Part shown: piece by piece, positions 23,618-34,200 of the stretch | Position numbering within the stretch: the stretch's first letter is position 1 | Layout: each line of letters begins with the position of its first letter | Assembly (NCBI GenBank): GCA_023269615.1 | Contig: JAHFSY010000039.1 | Span: 1 to 40,976 of the forward strand | From: Verrucomicrobiota bacterium | GTDB taxonomy: Bacteria > Verrucomicrobiota > Verrucomicrobiia > JABWAM01 | Length of the DNA stretch: 40,976 bases | Direction: 5' to 3' | Position numbers and translations under genes: made by a program | Notes under the pieces: generated by a model | The model's input: the letters and a program-made list of their open reading frames with translations, nothing else | Databases searched by the model: none | Told to the model about the DNA's origin: nothing

Positions 23618-25628
23618 TTTCACCCTCGGCAACGCGGCGCTGGCGCCGTTCGCACTGCTGGTCTGCGTGCCACTGGTCCTGCACCTTTTTGCGAGGGCGC
23701 GGCCGCCGTCCTATGTTTTCAGTTCCATTGAGTTCATCCAGAGGATCGTCCGCAAAACCATCCGCCTGAAGAAACCGCAATCGTGGCTCGTGCTTCTGCT
23801 GAGGACACTGATCTTTGCGGGCCTTGTTGCCATGTTCCTGCAGCCGGTCTTCTTCGGGAAGAACCGCCTGGCGGGACATTTCCAGAAAAAGAACGTGGTC
23901 ATCCTGGTGGACGCCTCCGCCTCGATGGCGTGCATGGAAGGTTCGCAGACACGATTTGCCACGGCCTGCGGCAAGGCGTCGGAAGTTCTCTCGAGCCTTT
24001 CGGAGTCGGATTCCGCCAACATCATCTGGATGCGCACGCCCAGCCGCCCGGAGTTCCCCTCGCTTGGGGTGAATCATGTTCATTTGCAGACGGTGTTGCG
24101 GAAGGCCTCGGTGAGCACCGAGGCCGCGGACATCCACGGCGCGATGGTGATGGCCCTCGACATGTTGAAGGACCCCGATGCGGCGAGGGAGATTTACGTC
24201 ATCTCTGATTTTCAGAAAACAGCGTGGACGGATTTCGATCCCGCTGTTCCCGAAGGGATTCGATTGGTCCGCATCCAGGGCGCGGCGGCGGAGGTGGCCA
24301 ACCAGGGAGTGACCCGCCTCCGCTCGATGCCCGCCCATCCCCTGCTGGGGGAGGATGTGACGGCTTACTGCGAGGTTGAAAATTTCTCATCCGAGCCCGC
24401 GTTGCGGACAGTTTACCTGCGCGCCGGCGAGACGCGGTTGAACCAGGAAGTCAGGCTCGCCCCGTGGAGCCGTTCGGTGGTTTCGTTCCCGTGCCGGTTC
24501 TCCACTCCCGGAGAGCACGTCATCACGGTTTCTCTGAGCGAGGACGCATTTCCCCTCGACAACGAGCGTTATGCGGTGGTGGATGTGCAGGATTTTTTGA
24601 AAGTGGCGGTGTTGGCGTCCGAGCCGGTGACTGCGGATTACTGGAAGCGCGCGCTGGATGCCGCGGGGTGGGCAAGGGTGGAGATGCTGACGCCCGAGCG
24701 GATGGATTCCAAAATCAACGCGGATGTCCTGATGTTATCGGGATGGGATGGCCGCGATTCCGCGCGCGTCAGTGAGTTCCTGCGCGAGGGAGGAATGGTG
24801 GTGTGGTATCCGGGGGCTAACGTGCAGGTGGGAGATTTTACCGCGTTGGCGGGCGTAGAGACTACGGAGTCGGCGCGGCCGTTGGCGTGGCAAAAAGCCT
24901 CGAAGCCGCATCGGCTGAAGATTGCGAATGGGGATGATCCCGTGTTCGCCATTTTTTCGAAGGGCGCGAATGGCGACCCGACGCGCGGGTCGATTCTCGC
25001 CCGATACGAAATTGAGCCATCGCTCCTGCCGGGTTCGAAGCCGATCCTGCAATATGAAGACGGTGTTCCGGCGCTGGTCCGGGTGAAGGATAACGTGCGT
25101 TTGTTTGTCTGGAACATTCCGCTGCAGCCGGAATTCAGCAACTGGGCCAGCCAGACGGAGTTTCTCCCTTTCCTGAACGAGCTGGTGCTTCATCATCGCG
25201 GCGAGGGCGCGCAGCACCCGGCCGTTGACTATATGCCCGGCCAGCTTTTGCTCTGGCAATTCGGCCAGGAAGTTGTCGCGAAGGATGTGAGCCTTGCGCA
25301 TGACGAAAAACCGGTGGAAGTACGGCGGCAGGGCGGCGGGCAGGTTGTCACCTACGCGTCGGAGCCGGCCGCCGGCATCGGAGACTATCGCTGGCAGCTC
25401 CGTTCCCGATTGGTGGGGCACAGCCTCGTCAATTTTCCCGTCATTGAATCCGACTTGAGGACACTGACGATCGAGGACTTGAAAAAATCCAATTCGGTGG
25501 CGATTGCCAGCGGCCACTCGATCGAGGGATTGCGGGAGGGGACGCGACTCTGGCCATTGATCCTGCTGGCGATCCTGCTGCTCGCCCTGGGCGAGGGGCT
25601 GGTGCTGCTGAGGGCGGAACGAACATGA
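23601..25628 (+). CDS. BatA-like membrane protein with vWA domain
   Basis: A 675-residue protein with the N-terminal double-membrane BatA-type domain. Segments APFALLVCVPLVLHLFARAR (15-34) and SWLVLLLRTLIFAGLVAMFL (61-80) flank a short loop, FSSIEFIQRIVRKTIRLKKP. A vWA domain follows with MIDAS DxSxS at D104-S106-S108 (ILVDASASMAC). The middle and C-terminal parts are beta-rich and probably periplasmic. A C-terminal membrane segment LWPLILLAILLLALGEGLVLL anchors the end. The ATG at 23601 lies inside the DUF58 gene and gives the family N-terminus; the frame is open farther upstream only as a shadow of DUF58. Its TGA overlaps the next ATG as ATGA. The vWA domain is likely to be a partner of the MoxR ATPase. 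Confidence 0.92.
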   Translation: MSLLNSFTLGNAALAPFALLVCVPLVLHLFARARPPSYVFSSIEFIQRIVRKTIRLKKPQSWLVLLLRTLIFAGLVAMFLQPVFFGKNRLAGHFQKKNVVILVDASASMACMEGSQTRFATACGKASEVLSSLSESDSANIIWMRTPSRPEFPSLGVNHVHLQTVLRKASVSTEAADIHGAMVMALDMLKDPDAAREIYVISDFQKTAWTDFDPAVPEGIRLVRIQGAAAEVANQGVTRLRSMPAHPLLGEDVTAYCEVENFSSEPALRTVYLRAGETRLNQEVRLAPWSRSVVSFPCRFSTPGEHVITVSLSEDAFPLDNERYAVVDVQDFLKVAVLASEPVTADYWKRALDAAGWARVEMLTPERMDSKINADVLMLSGWDGRDSARVSEFLREGGMVVWYPGANVQVGDFTALAGVETTESARPLAWQKASKPHRLKIANGDDPVFAIFSKGANGDPTRGSILARYEIEPSLLPGSKPILQYEDGVPALVRVKDNVRLFVWNIPLQPEFSNWASQTEFLPFLNELVLHHRGEGAQHPAVDYMPGQLLLWQFGQEVVAKDVSLAHDEKPVEVRRQGGGQVVTYASEPAAGIGDYRWQLRSRLVGHSLVNFPVIESDLRTLTIEDLKKSNSVAIASGHSIEGLREGTRLWPLILLAILLLALGEGLVLLRAERT

Positions 25629-27832
25629 ACCCACTGCTTCCAGTCGAATACCTTGCGATCCTGCTGGCGGCGCTGCTGGCGGCGGTCGGCGTGTTTGCGT
25701 GGCGATCAACCGCCCTGTGCCCGGTGAAGGTTCGCTGGGCGGTGGTCCTCCTGCGTTTCGCAGCCGTTGGCTGCCTTGCGGCGATCGCGTTCAATCCGGG
25801 GCGATGGCACGAGGATGAAAAAAAACGGGACTCGGAATGGGCCGTGCTCGTGGACTCAAGCCTCAGCATGGGCGCGACGGATGTGAACGGGGGTTCCCGC
25901 TGGAAGGAGGCGTGCCGACTCTCGGACAAGGTGGCTGGGATGAAGGATGTGCCGCCCGTGAAGTTTTTCACGTTTGCGTCACGCCTCCAGCCAGTGGAAT
26001 CCGCCAAACAACTGGGCTCGCGCCAGTGCGATGGCGAGACGACCGACATTCTTCGCGCGGGCAACGGCTTGCTTGATATTTACCAGCCATCGGGCCGCCG
26101 CTTGCGGGGAATCATCCTGCTTTCGGACGGGCACCAGGTCGGCATCGGCACGCCGGACGAATTTGTTGCCAGGGCCCGCTCGCTCCAGGCACCGGTGTTT
26201 CCACTGGGGCTGGGAGGGCGGGTGGACTCCAGCGATCTCTCCATCAGCCCCGAACGCCGCCATTACGTTGGGTTCAAGGGCCGTCCTTTGAAGATCACCG
26301 CCCGCCTGGATGCGCGCGGTTTTGAGAATATTCATCCGGTGGTCCAGTTGTGGAATGAGAAAAACCAGAAAGTCGCGGAACGCACCGTGGAAATCTCCCG
26401 TGATTCCACGGTGAGCGTGGATTTTGAAATCACGCCCGAAGCCCGGGGATATGACGAGTACACGTTGAAAGTGCCGCCGTGGACCGGGGAAAGCATCCTG
26501 GTCAACAACCAATGCCGCGTGGGTGTCTCGGTGCTGGATGAAAAAATCCGCGTCTTGTTTGTGGAGGGAATGCCGGGTTGGGACAGCAAGTTCATCGTCC
26601 AGTTGCTCCAGAAGCAGAACAACGTCCAGCTCACCTCGATTTATCGCATCTCGTCGGAAAAGTATTTCAGCATCGAAAGCGGCGAGACCCAGGCGGACGA
26701 AACCTCCGAGAGCGCGTTTCCGAAGGATGCCGCCGCTTTTCGAAAATACGACCTGGTCATCTTCGGGCGGGGCGTGGAATATTTTCTGACGCCGGAAAAA
26801 ATCCAGTTTCTGAAACAATTCGTGAAGGAGCAGGGGGGTGGGATTTTGTTCGCGAGGGGGAAACCCTATGAAAGCGCGCTTCCGGACCTGGAGCCGCTCG
26901 AGCCGGCTTCCTGGGGGCCGGAGGTGGATGCCGAGTTCCGATGGGCCCCCACGGTCACGGGCGAGGAAGCCGGATTGTTCGGTGAAATGCTTCCGGGAAT
27001 GAAGGATCCCATCTGGAAAAAATTGCCGCCTCTTTCGCGGGCCCAGGAATGCCTCCGCTTCAAGCCGTTCACCCAGGTCCTGGCCGCGGGCGCCATCGAG
27101 AATGGGGGACGGACCCGGACATTCCCCGCCGTGCTGAGCCAGCGCTACGGCAAGGGATTGGTGATCACCGTCAACCTGGACGGGCTCTGGCAATGGGATT
27201 TTTTCCCAGCGCAGGAGGGTTCGGGTAAAATCTACCGCGACTTCTGGGCTCAGATCGTGCTCTGGGCGATCACGTATTCTGATTTTCTTCCCGGCCAGGA
27301 GTATGCCTTGAAACTTGGGGGCAGCCTGGTGTCGGTGGACGAGCCTGTGACGGCCCGCGTGCTCAAGCGCAACCCGGGCCAGGTGAAGCAGGCTCCCATT
27401 CTCCGCATCTCCCAGGACGGGCAGGTGACGCAGGAGGTGACGCTTCCAGTTTCGCTGAATGCGCCGGACCAATGGGAGGGTGTGTTTTCCGTGGGGAAAC
27501 CCGGCACGTATCGCGTCGAGCTGGTGACGGATTCCCCGGAGGGAAGGGGGCGCCTGCACGAGTTGTTGCAGGTGAAGGCGCCGGTGTCGGAAAAAGATGA
27601 CACGAGTCGCGACGACGTATTTCTAAACCTGCTGGCGGAGAAGACGGGGGGAAGGCCGATCAAGGAAGGCGACCTTGGAACGCTGCTTCAACCTGGAACG
27701 CCACCCGAGCAGATTGTCCAGAAGGAGAATGCCGAGTGGGAGCCACGATGGAGCCGGGGCGGTGTGCTCCTCATCCTGATGGGACTGTTCGCGGCAGAAT
27801 GGTTTCTGCGGCGACGCAACGGATTGATCTGA
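25625..27832 (+). CDS. vWA and class I glutamine amidotransferase-like membrane protein
   Basis: A 735-residue membrane protein. Two N-terminal membrane segments (YLAILLAALLAAVGVFAW, about 9-26, and WAVVLLRFAAVGCLAAIAF, about 38-56) precede a vWA domain with DxSxS at D77-S79-S81 (VLVDSSLSMG) and a later strand IILLSDGHQVG. A beta-sandwich-like region follows, then a class I glutamine amidotransferase-like fold: IRVLFVEGMPGWDSKFIVQL near residue 305 and YDLVIFGRGVEYFLTPEKIQ near 376. The catalytic cysteine of true amidotransferases is not evident, as is usual in this group. A final membrane segment VLLILMGLFAAEWFLRRR ends the protein. The start overlaps the previous stop as ATGA, and the next gene begins 1 base after its own stop. 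The likely role is as a structural partner in the MoxR system. Confidence 0.88.
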   Translation: MNPLLPVEYLAILLAALLAAVGVFAWRSTALCPVKVRWAVVLLRFAAVGCLAAIAFNPGRWHEDEKKRDSEWAVLVDSSLSMGATDVNGGSRWKEACRLSDKVAGMKDVPPVKFFTFASRLQPVESAKQLGSRQCDGETTDILRAGNGLLDIYQPSGRRLRGIILLSDGHQVGIGTPDEFVARARSLQAPVFPLGLGGRVDSSDLSISPERRHYVGFKGRPLKITARLDARGFENIHPVVQLWNEKNQKVAERTVEISRDSTVSVDFEITPEARGYDEYTLKVPPWTGESILVNNQCRVGVSVLDEKIRVLFVEGMPGWDSKFIVQLLQKQNNVQLTSIYRISSEKYFSIESGETQADETSESAFPKDAAAFRKYDLVIFGRGVEYFLTPEKIQFLKQFVKEQGGGILFARGKPYESALPDLEPLEPASWGPEVDAEFRWAPTVTGEEAGLFGEMLPGMKDPIWKKLPPLSRAQECLRFKPFTQVLAAGAIENGGRTRTFPAVLSQRYGKGLVITVNLDGLWQWDFFPAQEGSGKIYRDFWAQIVLWAITYSDFLPGQEYALKLGGSLVSVDEPVTARVLKRNPGQVKQAPILRISQDGQVTQEVTLPVSLNAPDQWEGVFSVGKPGTYRVELVTDSPEGRGRLHELLQVKAPVSEKDDTSRDDVFLNLLAEKTGGRPIKEGDLGTLLQPGTPPEQIVQKENAEWEPRWSRGGVLLILMGLFAAEWFLRRRNGLI

Positions 27833-27833
27833 C

Positions 27834-30587
27834 ATGAACAACCAGGACTCAAAATTTTCCGGCGCATTGCGAATCCGCCTGTGGGTGTGGAGGGCCGGCC
27901 TCGCGGGCGTCGAGCTGCTGCGCGTCCTGGGCTATGCCATCACGAGCCTGGCGTCTTACGCAATCCTGGATTTCTTCCTGGCATTTCCCCAGTGGGGACT
28001 GAAGACCATCGATGTCGTCCTGTTGGCCGTGTTGCTCGCGCTGCTTCTCAAGCGCGTGGTCCGCATCCTGCTTCTGTCCCCCGGAGACATGGCTTTGCAC
28101 GCGGACCAGCTTCTGAACAATCGTCGCCAGCCCGTGTTGAGCGCGTTCGAGCTGGAGCGTCTTCCGAAGGATGAGGCATCGGAGTGGCAGGCATTCCTCA
28201 TCCAGAAGAGTGTGGCCGAGGCGAAGGCGAGCCTTCAGAAATTGCCGCTTCGCGGATGCGTTGCGGCGGACCGGATCGGCGCCCAGTTGCGCACGTTGCT
28301 GATCCAGGCGGTGATCGCCGGCATCGTGCTGGGCGTCCCGGCCACGGCGAACCGCGTCATCCTGGGTCGCATCTTTTTTCCATGGGAGGACATTCCTCCC
28401 TACAGCACCCTGTCCTTTGCCATCACGCCGGACAAACCCCGGGTGCTCTACGGCGGGACGTTGGAGCTCACCAGTGAGATCAAGGGCGGGTTGATCCGGT
28501 CGCCGGTGTATCTCATGACGCGGAAGGGGGAGCACACGTACGAGGCCGCCTGCTTCCAGGAGTCTTCCGCGCGCTTCACGCAGCGACTGGAAAAAGTCGT
28601 GGATACGGTCGAGTTCTGCTTTGTCGCAGGGAAGGCGAGGAGCCGGTGGCAGCGCGTGGAACTTCTCATGCAGCCCCAGATTTCGCTTTCAAAGCTCGTG
28701 ATCATTCCCCCCGCCTACACGCAACTGCCACGCCGCGAGATGATCGTGGGAAGCGAGGAGATCACGGGGTTCGAAGGATCCAGCGCCGAGCTGATCGTGA
28801 CGAGCAACCGCCCCCTCGATGGCGGCGAGATGACCCTGATGCCCCAGAATGGAATGGGCGCGGGGCAGTCCGTGAAAGGGAGAAAGAGCGGAACCCACAG
28901 CCTTTCCTTTTCATGGACGATGAAGGAATCGGCGCGCATGGAGGTGCGCATTCGTGACGTCCAGCACACGGAGGCGCCGGAGCCGTTGATGCTGACCCAG
29001 AAAATCGTTTCGGACGCGCCCCCGACCGCCGTGATGGAAGAGCCGGCCTCCTTCGCCCTGGCCACGCCCCATTCGGTCATTCCCCTTTCGGCATCGGCAT
29101 CGGATGACCTGGGATTGAAGGAGGTTGGCCTGGCGCGCACGATGGTGGGATTCCGCGATCGCATCCTGCCCCTCGAACTCGATGCGGCTGGGAAGGATTT
29201 TCGTTGGAAGGGAAAACTGGAGCTGCAAACGCTCGGAGTGGACCCGGGACAGGTCCTTGAACTTTTCGTGGAGGCGCGGGACAACAATCCTTCCATGGAT
29301 GGGATTGGCGCATCCGAGGTTGTAAAAATCCAGATCATCTCGGAACCGGAGTATGCCGAGCTCCTGCGGAGCCGGATCACCATCGAGGAATTCACGGCGC
29401 GTTACAGTCTCGTGGAGGAAAAGATCGGGGCATTCATGCAGGCGCTCCGTGACGTCAAAACCGAGATCCAAACATCCGGGGCGGAAAGCCCGAAGGTCGG
29501 GGAAAAGCTCAAGGCGGCGCAGGAACGGATCAAGGAGACGCAGCCATTGCTCGAGCGTCTTTCACACGATTTTTCAGTGTACGACATGGAGAAAAAACTC
29601 GGACCGCTTCTGGGGGACGTTTCCTCGAGGATGAAAAAGGCGGCTGAAACACTCGGGACAGGACCGACGGGCGATCCCGGCCTCGGCGACCGGGTGGATC
29701 AGCTTCTGAAGGAATTTGGCGAATCGGAAAAAGGGATCCAGGAGGAAGTGGCGGATGCCCAGGAGGTGGCCAAGGTGGCGAAGCTGATGCGAGGCGCCGC
29801 CATTTTCAAGGAGGTGATTGCCCGACAGAAGGATGTGGTGCGCAAATTGAAACGCATCGCGGCCTCCAGCCGGCTGGATGCCGGCGGGTTGCGCCGCGCC
29901 GCCGAGTTCCAGGATGACAACCAGGAGCAGCTGACCTCCCTGGCGCGGGAATTGGAGGAGGGGGCAAAATTTCTTCCCGAGAAGCCGGAATATGATGAGC
30001 TGAAGAAAAGCGCGATCGAGTTTTCCGACCTGATTCATGCGAACAGGATTCCGGTGCTCATGAGGGATGCCGTCACCAGCGCAAAGAATCAGGATGCTTC
30101 CAAGGCGAACCAGTCCGCCCAGCTCGCCCTTGAGGCGCTCGAGTCCATGCTTTCCAAGTCGTGCAACGGCGCGTTCGGCTCCATGTGCGAGGGAAAGATG
30201 AAGTTTCGCGTGCCCAAGGATCTGGAGAGCACCCTTTCCCAGATGCTCCAGTCGCTGCTCAAGCGCGGATCAGGCAAACGCAACGGAAGCGGAACCGGGG
30301 GCGACGGCGAAGGCGACTCGGAGGATGGCTACTCGACCAATGGATCATCCCCGCTGAACACGCCTGTTTTTGGCCCAGATCGGACGTTCTTTGAGAATCA
30401 GGGATCCAAATCCGGAGCGGGCCAGGGGCATCCCGGAGCTTCCGACGCGGCGATTGATGCTGCTTCAAGGGAGAAAATGGGAGGGCCCGGAGAAAAGGAA
30501 TCCGGAGGCGGCAACCGCCCGCAGGACCTGGCGCCCGAAAAATACAAGGATGCCATCAAGAAATATTTTAACAGTGACCAGAAATGA
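27834..30587 (+). CDS. DUF4175-like large membrane protein
   Basis: A 917-residue protein resembling the DUF4175 proteins found at the end of MoxR/DUF58/DUF4159 clusters. Membrane segments are near residues 24-44 (ELLRVLGYAITSLASYAILD), 58-80 (IDVVLLAVLLALLLKRVVRI) and 155-176 (LLIQAVIAGIVLGVPATANR). A long presumed periplasmic part follows, with beta-rich modules at about 185-500 and then helical, coiled-coil-like stretches such as EEKIGAFMQALRDVKTEIQT and EVADAQEVAKVAKLMRGAAI. From about residue 820 on it becomes glycine/serine-rich and disordered (RNGSGTGGDGEGDSEDG), and it closes with PEKYKDAIKKYFNSD, which could be a short docking helix. Starting 1 base after the previous stop, it belongs to the same transcript. 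The DUF4175 assignment is by context and architecture. Confidence 0.82.
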   Translation: MNNQDSKFSGALRIRLWVWRAGLAGVELLRVLGYAITSLASYAILDFFLAFPQWGLKTIDVVLLAVLLALLLKRVVRILLLSPGDMALHADQLLNNRRQPVLSAFELERLPKDEASEWQAFLIQKSVAEAKASLQKLPLRGCVAADRIGAQLRTLLIQAVIAGIVLGVPATANRVILGRIFFPWEDIPPYSTLSFAITPDKPRVLYGGTLELTSEIKGGLIRSPVYLMTRKGEHTYEAACFQESSARFTQRLEKVVDTVEFCFVAGKARSRWQRVELLMQPQISLSKLVIIPPAYTQLPRREMIVGSEEITGFEGSSAELIVTSNRPLDGGEMTLMPQNGMGAGQSVKGRKSGTHSLSFSWTMKESARMEVRIRDVQHTEAPEPLMLTQKIVSDAPPTAVMEEPASFALATPHSVIPLSASASDDLGLKEVGLARTMVGFRDRILPLELDAAGKDFRWKGKLELQTLGVDPGQVLELFVEARDNNPSMDGIGASEVVKIQIISEPEYAELLRSRITIEEFTARYSLVEEKIGAFMQALRDVKTEIQTSGAESPKVGEKLKAAQERIKETQPLLERLSHDFSVYDMEKKLGPLLGDVSSRMKKAAETLGTGPTGDPGLGDRVDQLLKEFGESEKGIQEEVADAQEVAKVAKLMRGAAIFKEVIARQKDVVRKLKRIAASSRLDAGGLRRAAEFQDDNQEQLTSLARELEEGAKFLPEKPEYDELKKSAIEFSDLIHANRIPVLMRDAVTSAKNQDASKANQSAQLALEALESMLSKSCNGAFGSMCEGKMKFRVPKDLESTLSQMLQSLLKRGSGKRNGSGTGGDGEGDSEDGYSTNGSSPLNTPVFGPDRTFFENQGSKSGAGQGHPGASDAAIDAASREKMGGPGEKESGGGNRPQDLAPEKYKDAIKKYFNSDQK

Positions 30588-30615
30588 TCCCCAACAACCC
30601 CATGAGGTTCCCACC

Positions 30616-31260
30616 ATGAAATTCAATCTCTTCATCATCCTCTTCCTTCTTTCCTGCGCCGGCATCGACGCCAGGGAGGGCGCCATCCAATGCGCCAACC
30701 TGATCTACGGTGGCACCCATACCTCGAAATGTTTCAGCGACGAGTTCCTGAGCGCCGTCCAGCGCGAGACGGCGATCGCCACGGAACGGAGGTTCAAGAG
30801 CGTCAAGCTCTCGTCAGACGAGTTGTTCCGCTACCCGTTCGTGATCATCACGGGCGAGGATGATTTTCATTTCACCTCGAAGGAGCGCGAGAACCTGAAG
30901 AAGTATCTCGAGAGCGGCGGGTTCATGCTGGCCTCGGCCGGGTGCTCGAGCAAAAAATGGAATGCCGCGTTCCGAAGGGAAATCGCCGGCGTGATGGGGA
31001 AGGAGCAGTTGAAGGCGGTTCCCATGGACCATCCCGTGTTTCAAACGCTTCATAAAATCAAGGAACTCAAGCTCACGCATTCCACGGGCACGGCCACGCT
31101 CGAAGGGGTGGAGCACGGCGGCAAACTGGTGGTCATCTTCTCCCCTCACGGGCTCAATGACACCCACCACACCCAGGGCTGCTGTTGTTGCGGTGGCAAT
31201 GAGATTGGCAACTCGCTCGAGGTGAACACCAATATTTTCATTTACGCCATCCTTCATTAA
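30616..31260 (+). CDS. DUF4159 exported protein with tetra-cysteine cluster
   Basis: A 214-residue protein with an N-terminal signal peptide (MKFNLFIILFLLSCAGIDA); the LLSC within it is close to a lipobox, so a lipoprotein is possible. The body fits DUF4159, an amidotransferase-like domain of unknown function seen with MoxR/DUF58 genes: CANLIYGG, LFRYPFVIITGEDDFHFTSK, YLESGGFMLASAGCSS, DHPVFQTLHKI, VVIFSPHGLND. Unusually, four adjacent cysteines occur at residues 189-192 (QGCCCCGGNEIG), and further cysteines at about 27, 40 and 110. I chose the ATG at 30616 because it begins the signal sequence; the frame runs on upstream inside the DUF4175-like gene only as a shadow. The next gene, a thiol-redox fusion, starts three bases after its stop. 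Confidence 0.88.
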   Translation: MKFNLFIILFLLSCAGIDAREGAIQCANLIYGGTHTSKCFSDEFLSAVQRETAIATERRFKSVKLSSDELFRYPFVIITGEDDFHFTSKERENLKKYLESGGFMLASAGCSSKKWNAAFRREIAGVMGKEQLKAVPMDHPVFQTLHKIKELKLTHSTGTATLEGVEHGGKLVVIFSPHGLNDTHHTQGCCCCGGNEIGNSLEVNTNIFIYAILH

Positions 31261-31263
31261 TCC

Positions 31264-34200
31264 GTGACACGATCCTTCCCCAACGTCCGCCTCCTCATCG
31301 GCTGCTGCCTCGCGCTCCTTGCGCCGGGCATGGCTGATGCCGCGCCCGCCAGCGGTTCCGCACCGGGTCCAGTCAAGGAGAAGCCCGCCGGCGTTCCGAT
31401 GAAAATCTCGGAGTGGGGAAGCAATCTCGACGAGGCCCTGCTCCGCGCCGCATCGGAATACCGCCTCACGCTTGTGCTCTTCACCAAGCCCCAATGCACC
31501 TGGTGCGAACGTTTGAAGGCGGAGTCCCTGTCGAATCCGGATGTCGGCGAGCTCCTCAGCTATTTCGTGCTCGTGGAGGTGGACATTGAAGAGTACCCCC
31601 AGCTCGCGGAGGTTTACGGCGTGCGCGGCACGCCCACGATCATGTTCCTCGCGTCGGATGGCCGGGTGCGGTTGCGCCTTGATGGCTTCGTGGAAAAGGG
31701 CCGGCTGATCCAGGCTTTGAACGATGGCCTCGGCGTCAAGGCGTCCGGTCCCGACAGCGAAAAATTGCACGGGCTCGTCCGGCAACTGAACAGCCAAAAA
31801 CTGCCCGAGGAAAAGTGGCCGGACGTGATGCTGGCCCTGACCAGTGAAAAATCACGGGAGGAGATTCATGACGCGGTCCTGCAGCTGAAACCTTTTCCGA
31901 AAAAGGAACTGGTGAAGCTGCTGGAGGATCGTCGCCTGGTCGTGCGCCTTGGGGCCACGGACATTCTAGAGGAGGTCGCCGGCAGCGACCAGGGATTTGA
32001 TCCATGGCTCGATGATGTGGCGGGCAACAAGGTTGCCCTGGAAAAGTGGAGTGCCTGGGTGGCATCCGCCGGCGACAGCGCAGCGCCCAGCGCGGTGATG
32101 TCGCAGGAAATGGTCATGTCCTATCTTCTCGACCTGGTCTCGGAGGACCGGGGGCGGGCGGTTCGCGCGTCGCGCATGCTGGAGAGGGGCGGGAAGGAGA
32201 TGTTGGTGACCCTGAAGTCATTTGAGACAGAACACACGGGCCTGTCCCAGAATGCCCGCAACAAGCTCCGTGAAATGCGTTACAGCCTGATGCTGCCCGG
32301 CGTCGCGGGGGTTGACCCGTCCACCCAGGCGCATCGCCTTGTCTTTGGGAACACAGACGTCCGCCTGAAATCAATCCGCGACATCGCGACGCTCGGGAAG
32401 AGGGCGGTGCCCGTGATCCGCGACTTTCTTGACGACCGCGAGACCATGGTGCGCGAGACGGCGGTGGACGCCATGGTGGCCGCCGGCGGGCGCAGCGTGG
32501 TGCCTGCGCTCGAGGATCTGCTCAAGCGGGAGAAGGACACCAATGTTGTTTTTTCGGTGCTGCATGCGCTTGGTTCCGTGCCGAGCAAGCGGGGGCTGGG
32601 CATTCTTTGCTCCTACCTGGAAAACGCGGATGAGGATCTCGTGATCGTGTCGTTGCAGAGCATCACGGATTTAAAATCAAAAACCGCCGGGGAGAGCGTG
32701 GGCAAATGCCTTGGCGATTCGCGCTGGCGGGTGCGGGTCGCCGCACTGCAGGCGGCCGGCAAACTCCAGTTGAAGGAGCTCTCCGGCAAGGTTGAATCCA
32801 TGCTGGCTGATCCGGATGAGTTCGTCCGCGCGGCGGCTGTCCGTTCACTCAAGGAGGTCGGCAGCGCCGACATCGTGAAGCGCCTCGAGCCGCTATTTAT
32901 CAAGGAGGACGGACTCAAGGGCTCCATCATCGAAATCGTCCGCAGCCTCAATATGGATATTCCGGACGGCTTTTCAAAGGCCCTGGACGGGAAGGATTCG
33001 GATGTGCTCATGGATGTCGTGGAGAAAATGGGAAGCGCCGATGGCAGGGCGTTTCCGATCTTGTCCAAGCTCGCGCGCCACCCGAACGCGGATGTCAGTT
33101 CCGCAGCCCTGGCCATCATCGGGCAGTCGGGAATGAAGGAGGTCCAGTATCGCAAGCTGGCCATCGAGACGCTGCGCGGCTCCGACCGCCAGAAGTCGCT
33201 GGTCCTCCTGAAATCCCTCGACCTGGAGGATGATATCATCAAGCGATACAACCCGGAGTCCCGCAAGGTGGACCTGGGATCGGAGGGGGGCGCTGTGAAG
33301 GAAGCGCCCAAAGGCGAGGATCTTTTTGACGCATTTGCCACAGCTCCAAAACCTGCCGGGCCGAAATCCGGAAAGAGCAAGGGATCGGGAGATGATTTGT
33401 TTTCGTCCTTTGACGCGAAGGATGATTCACCAGGGGATCCACCCGCATTGATTGAGGCGGTTCGCAATTATCTTGGTCGCAAGGATGATCCCGAGCTGGT
33501 GCAGGAGGCCGCCCGGCTCATGGTCAAGTGGGGATACGTGGAGGGCGTCCCGATCCTGATCAACGCCCTGCCTCGCCTGACCGCCGAGCAGCGCTCGGAT
33601 GTTGCACTGAGTCTTGGGCGGATGCGACGGAAGCAGGCGCTCCCCCTGTTTCAGGTTTTTTTGAAGGATTCAGCCGAGGATGTTCGCAGCGAAACGTCGG
33701 GGGCCCTGCTCGGCACCGGCGCGGATGCGGCATGTATTGATCTTGTTTTCTCCGAGCTTGTGAAGAAAGGCTCCCCGCTGAAGCCCAAGGACGTGCAGGG
33801 ATATCGCCTGACTCAACTGCCCGCGACGGTCACCGGCAAACCGGCTCTTCGCAAATGGGTCCTGGAGTTGCTCGGAAACCCCCACGCGGAAACCCTCCAG
33901 ACCCTCGGGCTGATCCTTCTCGAAAAATGCTGGAATGATGGCGACGAGCCCCTGGCGGAAAAATTCATCCACTCCACCGTTCCATGGCAGCGCCGGGCCG
34001 CCCTCTACACGCTCGGGCGCCGCTCGCCCGCGCGTTTCGCGCGGGAAATCAATTCGATCGTCGAAGACCCGTCCGAACATGTGCGCCTCGTGCTGCCCGG
34101 AGTTTACACCGAGGGTGAAGAGCGATGGACCAATTATGTTGACGAGAACACGATGGAGTCCGAGTACAACTACAATTATCGCAACGAGTTGGTGAAGCCG

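Noticed and set aside
25979..27559. Minus-strand open frame of 526 codons
   Set aside because: Antisense of the vWA/amidotransferase-like gene in a GC-rich region; composition is rich in Arg, His and Pro with no recognisable domain.
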